The notes beneath the pieces are model-generated. The model had not been told where the DNA came from. It ran no database searches and saw only the letters and a program-made list of their open reading frames with translations. A program made the position numbers and the translations under genes. Shown in pieces: positions 16,899 through 26,068 of a stretch of 48,311 nt of DNA (its first letter is position 1; each line of letters begins with the position of its first letter). This DNA is from an uncultured Lachnospira sp. Its GTDB lineage: Bacteria; Bacillota; Clostridia; Lachnospirales; Lachnospiraceae. The stretch covers positions 1-48,311 of the forward strand of contig CALWKC010000023.1 in NCBI GenBank assembly GCA_944381165.1, read 5' to 3'.

Positions 16899-18581
16899 GT
16901 AGTTTGTGTAGTAGACAACAAATCCGGGTTTTGCGGCTGCAGGCTTCTTGACTTCTTTTTTTAAAACATAATCGACTTCAACCTTGTCCTGACCATGACC
17001 TTTAGAGTAGTGCGCGGCTAAAGCGGCAGCCTCCTCAAAGGTGCGGTCAGGAATTTCTTTGCCCTCGGTGCGGAGTATTACATGTGAGCCCGCCATGTTT
17101 TTAGCGTGAAACCACCAGTCGTTTCCGTTTGCAAACTTAAAGGTAAGCTCATCGTTCTGAAAATTGTTTTTTCCCACATAAATATCAAAGCCGTCAGACG
17201 ATATATAGTGTAAAGGCTTGCTTGTGATTTTTGCCTTTTTTGACGGCTGCTGGTGACGGTGTATATAGCCGGCTTCAATCAATTCTTCTTTTATCTGAGC
17301 GAGGTCGTCCTCTGATACGGCAATATCAAGAGAGGCGGCGATTGACTCTAAGTGCGCAATCTCAGCCATAGTCTCTTTAATCTGTACGCTCTCTGCCTCG
17401 AAGGTGCGTTTAAGCTTATTGTATCTGCTGAAATAACGCACAGCATTTTCCTGCGGAGAAAGGTTTTCATCCAGAGGTATAGTTATCTCCTCGTTTGTAT
17501 AGTAATTGAGCGCCGTAAATGAACGGCTTCCCTCGGGGATATTATATCCGTAGGCGTTAATGAGCTCTCCGTATATACGGTACTGCTCGCGCTTTTCGGT
17601 GTCCTTAAGCTGTTTTTCCTGAATATCCGCCTTTTTGCAGGAGCGCTCAAGGGCGGTTGAAACGATTTTTCTCAAATCGGCAGACTTCTGGCGGATTCTT
17701 GTGAGTGCGTCACGCTTTGAGTAAAATTCTTTCAAAAGCTCGCTTATAGAGTTAAACTGCGTGCGCCTGTCAAACATTTCAAGGGGAATTGAAGAAAATT
17801 CCTTAGGCTCATCTCCAATATAAGAGATGTTGGGAAAATAGATATTATTTTTTATATTATCCATTATGTTGTCGAAGATGTTGTAAAGGTGAAGGCTTTC
17901 GTTTTCCTCAAGACAATTTGCGGGCTTGTCCGAACTGACAGAGGCCTCAAAACATATTTCCTCCGCCGCCACCGGGCTTATTCCGGTGTATGCCGAGTAG
18001 AGAGCCTTGCTTATATTCACCGGACGAGAAAGCACACAGCTCTTAAATTCATCGTATGATGTCGCGACGGGACTGCATTTCTCGACAGTCTGCGGAATAA
18101 AATATTTTCTTCCCGGAAGCACCTCGCGCACCGAGCTCATCTGTGAAGATACATGCTTTATGCTGTCAAGAATTGTGTCATTGTCACAGAAAATAATATT
18201 GCTGTGCTTTCCCATAAATTCAGCGATAATATGCTTGCGGCACAAATCTCCCATTTCATTCAGATGCTCAACCTCTATGTCCAAAATTCTCTCAAGTCCC
18301 GGCTGTGATATTTGAACGATGCGCCCGTTGTTCAGGTGTTTTCGTAAAAGCATGCAGAAATTAGGAGCAGTCATAGGGCTTGGCTTATTTTCCTGCGTGA
18401 GATAGATAAGCGGCAGGCTTGCGTTAGCCGAGATTATCAGCCTGTACTGACCGTTTTGAGTCTTTACGGTAAGAAGAAGCTCGTCGCTTTCGGGCTGGGC
18501 GATTTTATAGAGCCGTCCGCCTGCTATAGTTTCGTTTAATTCGTGTTTTATATTTGAAATGACAATACCGTCTAAAGCCAT
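16851..18581 (-). CDS. rqcH: Rqc2 homologue RqcH (NFACT / FbpA family)
   Basis: The 576-residue protein belongs to the NFACT family. Such proteins bind peptidyl-tRNA-obstructed 50S subunits and recruit tRNA-Ala to add alanine tails to stalled nascent chains; some homologues were first named fibronectin-binding. NFACT-N spans about residues 1-220 with PNFCMLLRKHL and the GLERI segment. A helical coiled-coil region (about 290-420) follows. The NFACT-R (DUF814) domain is near 450-560, with DGFDIYVGKN, NDWWFHAK and GSHVILR. Position 97 is Glu beside Arg98, where the Bacillus subtilis protein has Asp97-Arg98. The start was set at 18581 because GGAGGTTACT sits directly before that ATG; an ATG at 18593 overlaps the ribosome site. 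Confidence 0.93.
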   Translation of the reverse strand: MALDGIVISNIKHELNETIAGGRLYKIAQPESDELLLTVKTQNGQYRLIISANASLPLIYLTQENKPSPMTAPNFCMLLRKHLNNGRIVQISQPGLERILDIEVEHLNEMGDLCRKHIIAEFMGKHSNIIFCDNDTILDSIKHVSSQMSSVREVLPGRKYFIPQTVEKCSPVATSYDEFKSCVLSRPVNISKALYSAYTGISPVAAEEICFEASVSSDKPANCLEENESLHLYNIFDNIMDNIKNNIYFPNISYIGDEPKEFSSIPLEMFDRRTQFNSISELLKEFYSKRDALTRIRQKSADLRKIVSTALERSCKKADIQEKQLKDTEKREQYRIYGELINAYGYNIPEGSRSFTALNYYTNEEITIPLDENLSPQENAVRYFSRYNKLKRTFEAESVQIKETMAEIAHLESIAASLDIAVSEDDLAQIKEELIEAGYIHRHQQPSKKAKITSKPLHYISSDGFDIYVGKNNFQNDELTFKFANGNDWWFHAKNMAGSHVILRTEGKEIPDRTFEEAAALAAHYSKGHGQDKVEVDYVLKKEVKKPAAAKPGFVVYYTNYSMIAATSIDNIKQSG

Positions 18582-18678
18582 AGTAACCTCCATTCCGGAG
18601 CGTTTTAAACCAAACCTCCGTTTTTTAAAGTATATTTAACGCGCATAGACAATTCTAACACAAATCAAATCTTGTGTC

Positions 18679-18707
18679 TTGTACTTTTATTCCTTAATTG
18701 ATATAAT
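18679..18707 (+). promoter_or_regulatory. Predicted sigma-A promoter of yloC
   Basis: TTGTAC (18679-18684), 17 bases, then TATAAT (18702-18707), 53 bases before the yloC start. Confidence 0.65.
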
Positions 18708-18760
18708 ATTATGTAAAAGCAGTGGGTATGCTGAAAAACAGCATAGAAATGAGGATAAAA

Positions 18761-19639
18761 ATGATTAAGAGCATGACGGGATTTGGAAGATGCGAGCAAA
18801 GCGAGGGCAGCAGGAGTATAACAGTTGAGATAAAATCGGTAAATCACCGTTATCTTGAGGCGGGAGTCAAGATTCCCAAAAAGCTTAATGTTTTCGAGGC
18901 GCGTATAAGGGAGGTTTTAAAAAAGTATGCGCAGAGAGGTAAGATAGATATATTCATTACATACGAGGATTTGTCAGAGAGCAACGTCCATCTCAAATAC
19001 AACAGTGAGCTGGCGTCGGAATATATGGGCGTTCTCGACAAAATTGCCGCGCAGTTTGGAAGGGAGAATGACATAACGGTTTCGGCTCTTTCGCGTTATC
19101 CTGAGGTGATAACAATGCAGGAGGAGACGGAGGACGAGGAGGAACTCTGGAAATTCATATGTTCTGCATTTGAGAAGGCATGCGGGCAGTTTGTAAATGC
19201 GAGGGTTACAGAGGGGCAAAATCTCAAAAATGACTTGCAGCAGAAGCTGGAAAATATGGTCAGGCTTGTGGATTTTATAGAGGAGAGAAGCCCTCAGATT
19301 ATGAAAGAATACAGGAGCAGGCTGGAGGATAAAGTCAGGGAGCTGCTGGGTGACGCTGCGATAGATGAGTCCAGAATTGCTGCGGAGGTTATTATATACG
19401 CAGATAAAATATGCGTTGACGAGGAGACGGTAAGACTCAGAAGCCATATCTCGCATGCGCTGAAGTGTCTTGAGGAATCGGGCGGTATAGGAAGAAAAAT
19501 GGATTTTATCGCGCAGGAGATGAACAGGGAGGCGAATACAATTCTCTCTAAGGCAAACGACATTGAAATTTCAAACGCTGCTATTGATTTGAAGACTGAA
19601 ATTGAGAAGGTTCGTGAGCAGATACAGAATATTGAATAA
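18761..19639 (+). CDS. yloC: YicC/YloC-family endoribonuclease
   Basis: The 292-residue protein begins with the family hallmark MIKSMTGFGR and ends with the conserved segment rich in DIKNAVVELK-type residues (here SNAAIDLKTEIEKVREQIQNIE in two parts). YicC/YloC proteins are endoribonucleases implicated in small-RNA turnover. GAGGA before ATG 18761 sets the start. It stands just ahead of gmk and rpoZ, the usual Firmicutes order, but the small remA gene often found between yloC and gmk is absent here. Confidence 0.93.
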   Translation: MIKSMTGFGRCEQSEGSRSITVEIKSVNHRYLEAGVKIPKKLNVFEARIREVLKKYAQRGKIDIFITYEDLSESNVHLKYNSELASEYMGVLDKIAAQFGRENDITVSALSRYPEVITMQEETEDEEELWKFICSAFEKACGQFVNARVTEGQNLKNDLQQKLENMVRLVDFIEERSPQIMKEYRSRLEDKVRELLGDAAIDESRIAAEVIIYADKICVDEETVRLRSHISHALKCLEESGGIGRKMDFIAQEMNREANTILSKANDIEISNAAIDLKTEIEKVREQIQNIE

Positions 19640-19644
19640 AATAG

Positions 19645-19673
19645 TTGATTGTTTGGGAATTATTAGATATAAT
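19645..19673 (+). promoter_or_regulatory. Predicted promoter of gmk-rpoZ
   Basis: TTGATT (19645-19650), a 17-base spacer and TATAAT (19668-19673), 49 bases before gmk. Confidence 0.6.
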
Positions 19674-19722
19674 TATTTTCATTGATTAACAAAACGACTG
19701 ATTACAGAAATGGGGTTTGTTT

Positions 19723-20373
19723 ATGAGTAATCAAGGGTTGCTGCTTGTTGTATCCGGATTTTCCGGGGCAGGCAAAGGCACAGTGATGAAAAAACTGCTT
19801 GAGGAGCATGACAATTATGCCTTATCAATTTCCGCGACGACCAGACAGCCAAGAGAGGGTGAACTGGACGGAAGGGAATATTTCTTTAAGACTGTGGAGC
19901 AGTTTAAAGAGATGATTGAAAATAAAGAACTTTTGGAATACGCGGTTTATGTCGACAACTATTACGGAACACCAAAGGAGTATGTTGAGTCACAGCTTTC
20001 AAATGGAAATAATGTTATTCTTGAGATTGAGAGCGTGGGGGCACTGAATGTTAAAAGGCTTTTTCCGGAGGCGGTGCTTATCTTTATTATTCCGCCGAGT
20101 GCGCAGGAGCTTGAGCGAAGGCTGCGTCAAAGAGGAACAGAGGATGAGCGGACTATAAGCGCGAGGCTTGCGAAGGCGTCAAGCGAGGCTGAGGGCGTAG
20201 AGCGTTATGATTATATTGTAATTAATGATACAGTAGAACGGTGCGCAGAGCAGATTAATGAAATTGCGTCAGGTGCACAGGCAGTCCGTGAGGAGTGCAG
20301 TACGGTCAACAATATTAATCTGATTAATAATATCAGAGAACAATTAAAATTATATTCAGAAGGAGATAAGTAA
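19723..20373 (+). CDS. gmk: Guanylate kinase
   Basis: The 216-residue enzyme phosphorylates GMP to GDP. The P-loop is GFSGAGKGT near residues 12-20; the usual family form begins GPSG, so Phe replaces Pro, a change that leaves the Lys and Thr ligands intact. GMP-binding landmarks SATTRQPREGE and GREYFF follow, then the lid with RLRQRGTEDE. TGGGGT lies before the ATG. It is directly followed by rpoZ, whose ATG starts on the next base after the gmk stop. Confidence 0.96.
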   Translation: MSNQGLLLVVSGFSGAGKGTVMKKLLEEHDNYALSISATTRQPREGELDGREYFFKTVEQFKEMIENKELLEYAVYVDNYYGTPKEYVESQLSNGNNVILEIESVGALNVKRLFPEAVLIFIIPPSAQELERRLRQRGTEDERTISARLAKASSEAEGVERYDYIVINDTVERCAEQINEIASGAQAVREECSTVNNINLINNIREQLKLYSEGDK

Positions 20374-20721
20374 ATGTTACATCCATCATATTCAGAGTTA
20401 ATGGAAGCTGTAAATAATGGCACTGAGGGAGAGCACGCAGTTGTGCAGAGCCGTTATTCGATAGTTAAGGCTACGGCTGCAAGAGCCAAGCAGATTATTG
20501 ATGCGCGTTATCTTGAGGAAAAGTATGATAAAATAAGCTCGGCTGACAAAGACGGCAAGGATAAGGAGCCTAGAATAACGCTTGAAGAGCGCAGAAAGAT
20601 TGCAATGGGAACAGAGCTGGTTGAAGGCGCGAGCGATATGAAGCCTTTGTCTGTGGCTGTTAAAGAGTTATATGAGGGCAAGATTAAGATTGTCGGAAAT
20701 GCGGCAGAGGGCGAAGAATAA
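20374..20721 (+). CDS. rpoZ: RNA polymerase omega subunit
   Basis: The 115-residue protein carries the omega signature HAVVQSRYSIVKATAARAKQ (about residues 23-42) and a C-terminal PLSVAVKELYEGKIKI. Omega helps assemble and stabilise RNA polymerase. It is somewhat longer than typical omega (70-90 residues) because of a charged insert near residues 50-70 (KISSADKDGKDKEPR). AGAAGGAGAT within the end of gmk supplies the ribosome site, so the two are translationally coupled. Confidence 0.93.
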   Translation: MLHPSYSELMEAVNNGTEGEHAVVQSRYSIVKATAARAKQIIDARYLEEKYDKISSADKDGKDKEPRITLEERRKIAMGTELVEGASDMKPLSVAVKELYEGKIKIVGNAAEGEE

Positions 20722-20736
20722 TAATATTTTACAGGT

Positions 20737-20770
20737 CAGCCATGCAGTCTGTTAATGCATGGCTGTATTT
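20737..20770 (+). terminator. Intrinsic terminator of the gmk-rpoZ unit
   Basis: CAGCCATGCA (20737-20746) and TGCATGGCTG (20756-20765) form a perfect 10-bp stem with a nine-base loop, then TATTTATT. The 3' arm contains the ATG (20759) that opens the longest possible rlmD frame. Confidence 0.75.
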
Positions 20771-20822
20771 ATTCTTACGAATCCGCGCCTTGCGAAAGAG
20801 CTCGCAAGCGAACTCTTTGTTC
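20768..20822 (+). repeat. Short palindromic repeat, copy 1
   Basis: A 55-base element running from TTTATTCTTACGAA to CTTTGTTC. It aligns without gaps to copy 2 (26671-26725) with 48 of 55 identical bases; all seven differences are transitions. It contains an inner near-palindrome (GAGCTCGC / GCGAACTC). It starts on the T-tract of the rpoZ terminator and reads through in the rlmD frame. Confidence 0.75.
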
Positions 20823-20920
20823 CAAAGGAAAACATTGACTGTGGATTTAGCAATAAAATATTGTTAGTTTATTATAGTGAGGAATTTTATCAACAGGTTT
20901 TGCAGAAACAGGAGGATACT

Positions 20921-22096
20921 TTGGGCGGCAGATATTGTGAAAATTACAAGTCAATAACATGTTCTGTCAGTACGGACTGCGGAGGCTGCTGTTATTCTGG
21001 AGTACCGTACAGTGATGAGCTTAGGCGAAAGCAGACGGAGATTGAGGAGCTGTTTCGGGGAGTGTGCCCGTGTGAGCAGATTTCGGGAATGTACAGACCT
21101 GTATGGTACCGCAATAAGGTCCACGGTGTTGTCGGCAGAAAACGGGACGGCGGGATTATAACGGGAATATACAAAGAGGGAACTCATAAAATTATTCCTG
21201 TTGATGAATGCATGATTGAGGACAGGGAGGCAGATTCCATTTTGAGGGAGCTGTGCAGGCTGTTTGAGTCATTTAAGTATCAGCCCTACGACGAGGACAC
21301 TAAGCGTGGATTTATGCGTCATGTCCTGATAAGAAAGGGATTTTCCACGGGAGAGATAATGGTTGTGCTTGTAACGGGGCAGGTACAGTTCCCGTCAAAG
21401 AATGCGTTTTTGAGGGAGCTTTTAAAATTTAACCCGAAGATTGTCACTGTAATACAAAATATCAACAATACTTCTACCAGTATGGTGCTTGGAAAGAGAA
21501 ATATAGTACTTCACGGAAAGGGATATATAGAGGATGTTCTCTGCGGCTGCCGTTTCAGGATAAGCCCGGATTCATTTTATCAGATTAACCCTCAACAGAC
21601 AGAAAAGCTGTATAAGGCGGCGATCAGGGCTGCCGGTATAAGCCGCAAAGACACTGTTATAGACGCATACTGCGGTATAGGCACTATCGGAATTACCGCT
21701 TCAAGGTATGCCGGCAGGGTAATCGGAGTCGAATTAAACGATAAGGCGGCAGCGGACGCAAATATCAACGCTGAGATAAATAATATAAAAAACATTCAAT
21801 TCGTCAATATGGACGCAGGGGATTTTCTTGTGGAGTACGCAAAGAAGTCAAGAGCAGATGTTGTCATAATGGATCCGCCGAGAAGCGGCTCTGACGAGGC
21901 TTTTCTGGCATCGCTGCTCAAGATAAAGCCCAGATGCATAATTTACATATCCTGCAATCCTTCGACGCAGGTGCGTGATGTCAAAATCCTGAAAAAAGGC
22001 GGTTACATGGTCGATAAATGCATGCCTTATGACATGTTTCCTCATACTGACCATATTGAAAATATTTGTGTTTTAAGGAAAGGAACTTTTTTATGA
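20921..22096 (+). CDS. rlmD: 23S rRNA (uracil-C5)-methyltransferase, RlmD/TrmA family
   Basis: The protein uses SAM to make 5-methyluridine, most likely in 23S rRNA. It shows the iron-sulfur cysteines CSVSTDCGGC, the SAM motif DAYCGIGTIGI, MDPPRSG, and the catalytic Cys in YISCNPST. With the proposed start the length is 391 residues and no TRAM domain is present. The TTG at 20921 is preceded by AGGAGG (20910-20915) at five bases. The longest frame begins at ATG 20759, but that ATG lies in the rpoZ terminator stem without a ribosome site, and its next codons are a palindromic repeat. TTAGCA-17-TATTAT (20847-20875) could be its promoter. The stop overlaps the GH25 start (ATGA). Confidence 0.85.
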   Translation: MGGRYCENYKSITCSVSTDCGGCCYSGVPYSDELRRKQTEIEELFRGVCPCEQISGMYRPVWYRNKVHGVVGRKRDGGIITGIYKEGTHKIIPVDECMIEDREADSILRELCRLFESFKYQPYDEDTKRGFMRHVLIRKGFSTGEIMVVLVTGQVQFPSKNAFLRELLKFNPKIVTVIQNINNTSTSMVLGKRNIVLHGKGYIEDVLCGCRFRISPDSFYQINPQQTEKLYKAAIRAAGISRKDTVIDAYCGIGTIGITASRYAGRVIGVELNDKAAADANINAEINNIKNIQFVNMDAGDFLVEYAKKSRADVVIMDPPRSGSDEAFLASLLKIKPRCIIYISCNPSTQVRDVKILKKGGYMVDKCMPYDMFPHTDHIENICVLRKGTFL

Positions 22097-24045
22097 GTGA
22101 GAAAAATTCAAATGAACAGACTGAAGTAAAATCAGAAATACAGCAGGACACACAGTCAGAAATTATTTCAGAGGAATATGAGGTTCTTGAGATTGATGAG
22201 GCGGAAGACGAAGCATTTGATGAGGACAGAGAAGTTTCAGGGGAAGCAGAAAATGCAGTCAATGAGGAAAGTTCTGCGGGAGTGTCTGATTTTGCCGATG
22301 AGGCTTTAATTTTAAAAAAGAAGAAAATAAAGAAAATTATAGGAATTGCGGCAGCGGGAATTGCTGTGGCGGTATGCGCGGCAGCGGCTGTAATATGGGG
22401 GAATTTTGTTAAAAATAAAAATGCGTCTGCGGCAGCCGAAGCGGCAGCCCGTCAAACGGAGTCCTCAACAGTGGCTGAGACTGTGACGGCAACAGAGCCG
22501 GAGAGACAGGAGGAACTTGCCGATTTAAAATTGGAGGCGTATGCAGATGAAAGTTCAATTACGGCAAAATTTGTTGACGCTTCAGGCAACAGTCTGACAG
22601 GATATGACTTTGCGGTAAAGCTTCTTGACGGAGGAATTTCCGAAAATGAGGAAAAGGTTGAGCAGATAATTGAGAAGGAGACTTCGCAGGATTCAGAGCT
22701 TCAGGAAATTGATGCGCCCGAGTACAGCGATGATAATCAGGACGGCGAGGTGTTGATTTCGGATATAGGCGAGGGAACATATACGCTTGTCGCAAAGGCT
22801 CAGGAGGGCTTTAAGACGCCTGATGCCGCAGAGGTTACGGTTGTCAGATATGAGGTAATTGAAAACATTCTTGAGAGCGTTGTGGAGGAGGATGAAAATA
22901 CACGCTTGGAGGACCCTGAAAATAACCGTAATACAGAGGAGGAAACTGTGGAGCAGACTCCGGAGGAGGAAATAAAACCGTCACAGGACGGAACGGACGA
23001 GAGTGTTAATAAGACTGAAATCAAGGTTGAAAACGGTGAGTATGTATATACTGCGAATAATGAGGGAACTGTGACGCTTTCGGCAGAGCAGGCGGCATCA
23101 CTTGAGCAGGCTGTATGCCTTATTGAGGAGAACGGCACTGTAAATTCATACAGCGGACTTATAGCAGGCAGAACAGAGGTTACGGTTACGGACGGAACTT
23201 TTTCGGTGGTTGAGATTTTTCTTGTGAGCAGCCAGACAGGACAGGAAGACGGAAGTTCGGCAGAGTATACTCAGTACAGACTTTCTCCGGTGATTGTTAC
23301 TAAGGAGGATATTGTATATACTGACGGTTGGCAGACTATTGACGGAAACAGATACTATTATATCGGAGGCTCATATATAACAGGGTGGAATAATATTGCC
23401 GGAATACAGTATTATTTTAATGAGAGCGGAGTCTTGTCGTCAAAGACGGTTATTGACGTCTCAAGATTTAACGGCAATATAGACTGGCAGGCTGTAAAAG
23501 CGTCAGGAATAGATTACGCGATAATCAGGGTAGGTTACAGAGGCTGGGAAAAAGGCGCGCTTGTTCTTGACAGCATGTTTGACGAGAATATGAGAGAGGC
23601 AACGGCTGCCGGAATTCAGGTCGGAGCTTACATAGTAACACAGGCGATTAATACACAGGAGGCGGTAGAGGAAGCTAGCTTTATAATAGAAAAGTGCAGA
23701 AGCTACAATGTAACGCTGCCGCTTGTAATTGATGTCGAGGCAGCCGGAGGTGCCAATGGACAGGGAAGAGGAGACAAGATTTCAGTGGCAGACAGAACAG
23801 CGGTAATAAACGCATTTGCACAGACAGTGAAGAACGCAGGCTATACGCCTATGGTATATGCGAATAAAAACTGGTTAAACAACTATATCTATGCAAACGA
23901 CATTGTGTCCTACTGCCGTGTGTGGGTTGCGCAGTACAACAGCGAGTGTACATATGATAAGAGATTTAATATGTGGCAGTTTACAAGCAGCGGCAATATA
24001 GGCGGTATCAGCGGAAATGTTGATATTAATGCATGGCTTGATTAA
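22093..24045 (+). CDS. Membrane-anchored GH25 lysozyme (muramidase)
   Basis: The 650-residue protein is predicted to cut peptidoglycan between MurNAc and GlcNAc outside the cell. An acidic cytoplasmic tail (1-75) precedes a membrane helix near residues 81-103. A long Glu/Thr-rich region with two beta-domain-like parts spans about 130-405. A cell-wall-binding repeat pair (GWQTIDGNRYYYIGG, then GWNNIAGIQYYFNESG) lies near 411-450. The GH25 catalytic domain runs from about 452 to 650, with VIDVSRFNG, a catalytic Asp-x-Glu in VIDVEAAG, and the closing WQFTSSG. The start overlaps the rlmD stop by three bases and uses AAGGAAAGGAAC as ribosome site. Confidence 0.9.
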   Translation: MSEKNSNEQTEVKSEIQQDTQSEIISEEYEVLEIDEAEDEAFDEDREVSGEAENAVNEESSAGVSDFADEALILKKKKIKKIIGIAAAGIAVAVCAAAAVIWGNFVKNKNASAAAEAAARQTESSTVAETVTATEPERQEELADLKLEAYADESSITAKFVDASGNSLTGYDFAVKLLDGGISENEEKVEQIIEKETSQDSELQEIDAPEYSDDNQDGEVLISDIGEGTYTLVAKAQEGFKTPDAAEVTVVRYEVIENILESVVEEDENTRLEDPENNRNTEEETVEQTPEEEIKPSQDGTDESVNKTEIKVENGEYVYTANNEGTVTLSAEQAASLEQAVCLIEENGTVNSYSGLIAGRTEVTVTDGTFSVVEIFLVSSQTGQEDGSSAEYTQYRLSPVIVTKEDIVYTDGWQTIDGNRYYYIGGSYITGWNNIAGIQYYFNESGVLSSKTVIDVSRFNGNIDWQAVKASGIDYAIIRVGYRGWEKGALVLDSMFDENMREATAAGIQVGAYIVTQAINTQEAVEEASFIIEKCRSYNVTLPLVIDVEAAGGANGQGRGDKISVADRTAVINAFAQTVKNAGYTPMVYANKNWLNNYIYANDIVSYCRVWVAQYNSECTYDKRFNMWQFTSSGNIGGISGNVDINAWLD

Positions 24046-24107
24046 AATTGTGTTATAAAAATATATGTATGGAATAAACATACGTTGAAAGGATAAATTT
24101 TTCTGTT

Positions 24108-25430
24108 ATGAAAATTATGTTTGTGTCGCTGGGGTGTGATAAAAATCTTGTTGACACCGAGAGCATGCTCGGTATCTTGAGAAATAAGGGTTTTGAATTT
24201 ACTGACGATGAATTTGAGGCTGATGTCATAGCTGTTAATACATGCTGTTTTATCCATGACGCGAAACAGGAGAGTATCAACACTATACTTGAGATGGCGG
24301 AGCACAAGAAGGACGGGGCATGCAAGGCGCTGATTGTATCAGGGTGCCTCGCACACCGCTATCAGGACGAGATAACGAAGGAAATTCCGGAGGTTGACGC
24401 ATTTCTGGGAACGTCATCATATGATAAGATTGCAGATGTGATTTTGGCTGTGCTTGAGGGCAAGGGCTACAACTGTATTGACAGTGCTGACAGGCTTGTG
24501 CGTACCGATACGGAGAGAATAATAACTACCGGCGGATATTATGAGTATCTGAAAATTGCAGAGGGGTGCGATAAGCACTGTACATACTGCATTATTCCTA
24601 AAGTGCGCGGAAATTACAGAAGCTACCCGATGGAGTATCTTGTCAGCCAGGCGGCAAGCCTTGTCGAGAAAGGCGTTCGTGAGCTTATTCTTGTGGCTCA
24701 GGAAACGACAGTTTACGGAGTTGACATTTATGGGAAAAAATCGCTTGCCGAGCTGATAAAAAGGCTTGCCGGAATTGGGGGGCTTTCATGGATAAGGATA
24801 TTGTACTGTTATCCTGAGGAAATTGATGATTCTCTCATAGAGGTCATAAAAAATGAGCCGAAGGTGTGTCATTATCTTGATATGCCTATACAGCACGCCA
24901 GCGACAATATTTTAAAGCGAATGGGGAGAAGAACGACAAAGCAGGAATTAAAGGATGTTATTGCCAGGCTGCGTGAGAATATTTCGGATATTGCGCTCAG
25001 GACGACTCTCATAACCGGATTTCCGGGAGAGACTCAGGAAGAACATGAGGAGATGCTTGATTTTGTCGATGAGATGGAATTTGACAGGCTTGGCGTATTT
25101 ACTTATTCCGCAGAGGAGGATACCCCTGCGGCAGCTATGCCGGGACAGATTGACGAGGCGGTTAAGGAGGCGAGACGCGATGCGGTAATGGAGCTTCAGC
25201 AGGCGGTTTCGCTTGACAAGTCGCGTGAGATGGTCGGCAGAGTTATAGAGTGCCTTATAGAGGGAAAAATTGAGGACGACAATACTTATGTGGGACGTTC
25301 CTATAAGGATGCACCTAATGTTGACGGATATGTGTTCGTAAATACTGATGAAAATCTTATGTCGGGTGATATTGTGAAGGTCAGGATAGACGGCGCTATG
25401 GAATATGACCTGATTGGCAGCCTGTGCTGA
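24108..25430 (+). CDS. rimO: Ribosomal protein S12 methylthiotransferase RimO
   Basis: The 440-residue radical-SAM enzyme adds a methylthio group to an Asp of ribosomal protein S12. The N-terminal MTTase domain has its three cluster cysteines in SLGCDKNLVDTE, VNTCCF and VSGCLA. The radical-SAM cluster is in GCDKHCTYC (CX3CX2C). A C-terminal TRAM domain ends near VRIDGAMEYDL. The SLGCDKN-VD start distinguishes RimO from MiaB. A GAAAGGA site sits rather far upstream of the ATG. Confidence 0.95.
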   Translation: MKIMFVSLGCDKNLVDTESMLGILRNKGFEFTDDEFEADVIAVNTCCFIHDAKQESINTILEMAEHKKDGACKALIVSGCLAHRYQDEITKEIPEVDAFLGTSSYDKIADVILAVLEGKGYNCIDSADRLVRTDTERIITTGGYYEYLKIAEGCDKHCTYCIIPKVRGNYRSYPMEYLVSQAASLVEKGVRELILVAQETTVYGVDIYGKKSLAELIKRLAGIGGLSWIRILYCYPEEIDDSLIEVIKNEPKVCHYLDMPIQHASDNILKRMGRRTTKQELKDVIARLRENISDIALRTTLITGFPGETQEEHEEMLDFVDEMEFDRLGVFTYSAEEDTPAAAMPGQIDEAVKEARRDAVMELQQAVSLDKSREMVGRVIECLIEGKIEDDNTYVGRSYKDAPNVDGYVFVNTDENLMSGDIVKVRIDGAMEYDLIGSLC

Positions 25431-25519
25431 AAGTATTAAAAGGATATATCGGCTGAAATATTTGGAAACAGCATGAATAATTTGTCTGTGGCTTAAACGG
25501 CACGGAAATGGAGGAATAT

Positions 25520-26068
25520 ATGAATTTGCCAAATAAACTGACAGTACTCAGAACAATTTTGATACCGTTTTTTCTTATATTTGTATACACAGATTTCTGG
25601 GGCAGAGCAAATGCGGTTATTGCGGTGGCGATATTTGTTATCGCGAGTCTCACTGACTTTTTGGACGGAAAAATAGCGAGAAAGTATAATCTTGTCACAA
25701 ATTTCGGTAAATTTATGGACCCGCTGGCGGACAAACTGTTGGTTTGTTCGGCTCTCATTGCCCTTGTTGATTTGGGAAAAATAGCGGGTTGGATTGTAAT
25801 TATTATTATTGCGAGAGAATTTATAATAAGCGGTTTCAGGCTTGTTGCTTCAGACAGCGGCGTTGTCATAGCCGCAAGCTACTGGGGTAAATTTAAAACG
25901 ACATTTCAGATGATTATGATTATCCTTCTCGTTCTTGATTTGCCGTTTCCTAATATGAATGTTATTAATATGATTTTTGTATATATAGCGCTGGCTCTTA
26001 CTGTGATTTCGCTTATAGACTATATTGCAAAAAACTACAAGGTATTTCTGGAGGGCTCCTCAAAGTGA
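25520..26068 (+). CDS. pgsA: CDP-diacylglycerol-glycerol-3-phosphate 3-phosphatidyltransferase
   Basis: The 182-residue integral membrane enzyme makes phosphatidylglycerol phosphate from CDP-diacylglycerol. The CDP-alcohol phosphotransferase motif is complete: DFLDGKIAR, then FGKFMDPLADK, giving the D-G-A-R-G-D-D order near residues 50-75. Several hydrophobic helices follow. GGAGG six bases before ATG 25520 sets the start. The stop overlaps the pncC start (TGATG). Confidence 0.95.
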   Translation: MNLPNKLTVLRTILIPFFLIFVYTDFWGRANAVIAVAIFVIASLTDFLDGKIARKYNLVTNFGKFMDPLADKLLVCSALIALVDLGKIAGWIVIIIIAREFIISGFRLVASDSGVVIAASYWGKFKTTFQMIMIILLVLDLPFPNMNVINMIFVYIALALTVISLIDYIAKNYKVFLEGSSK

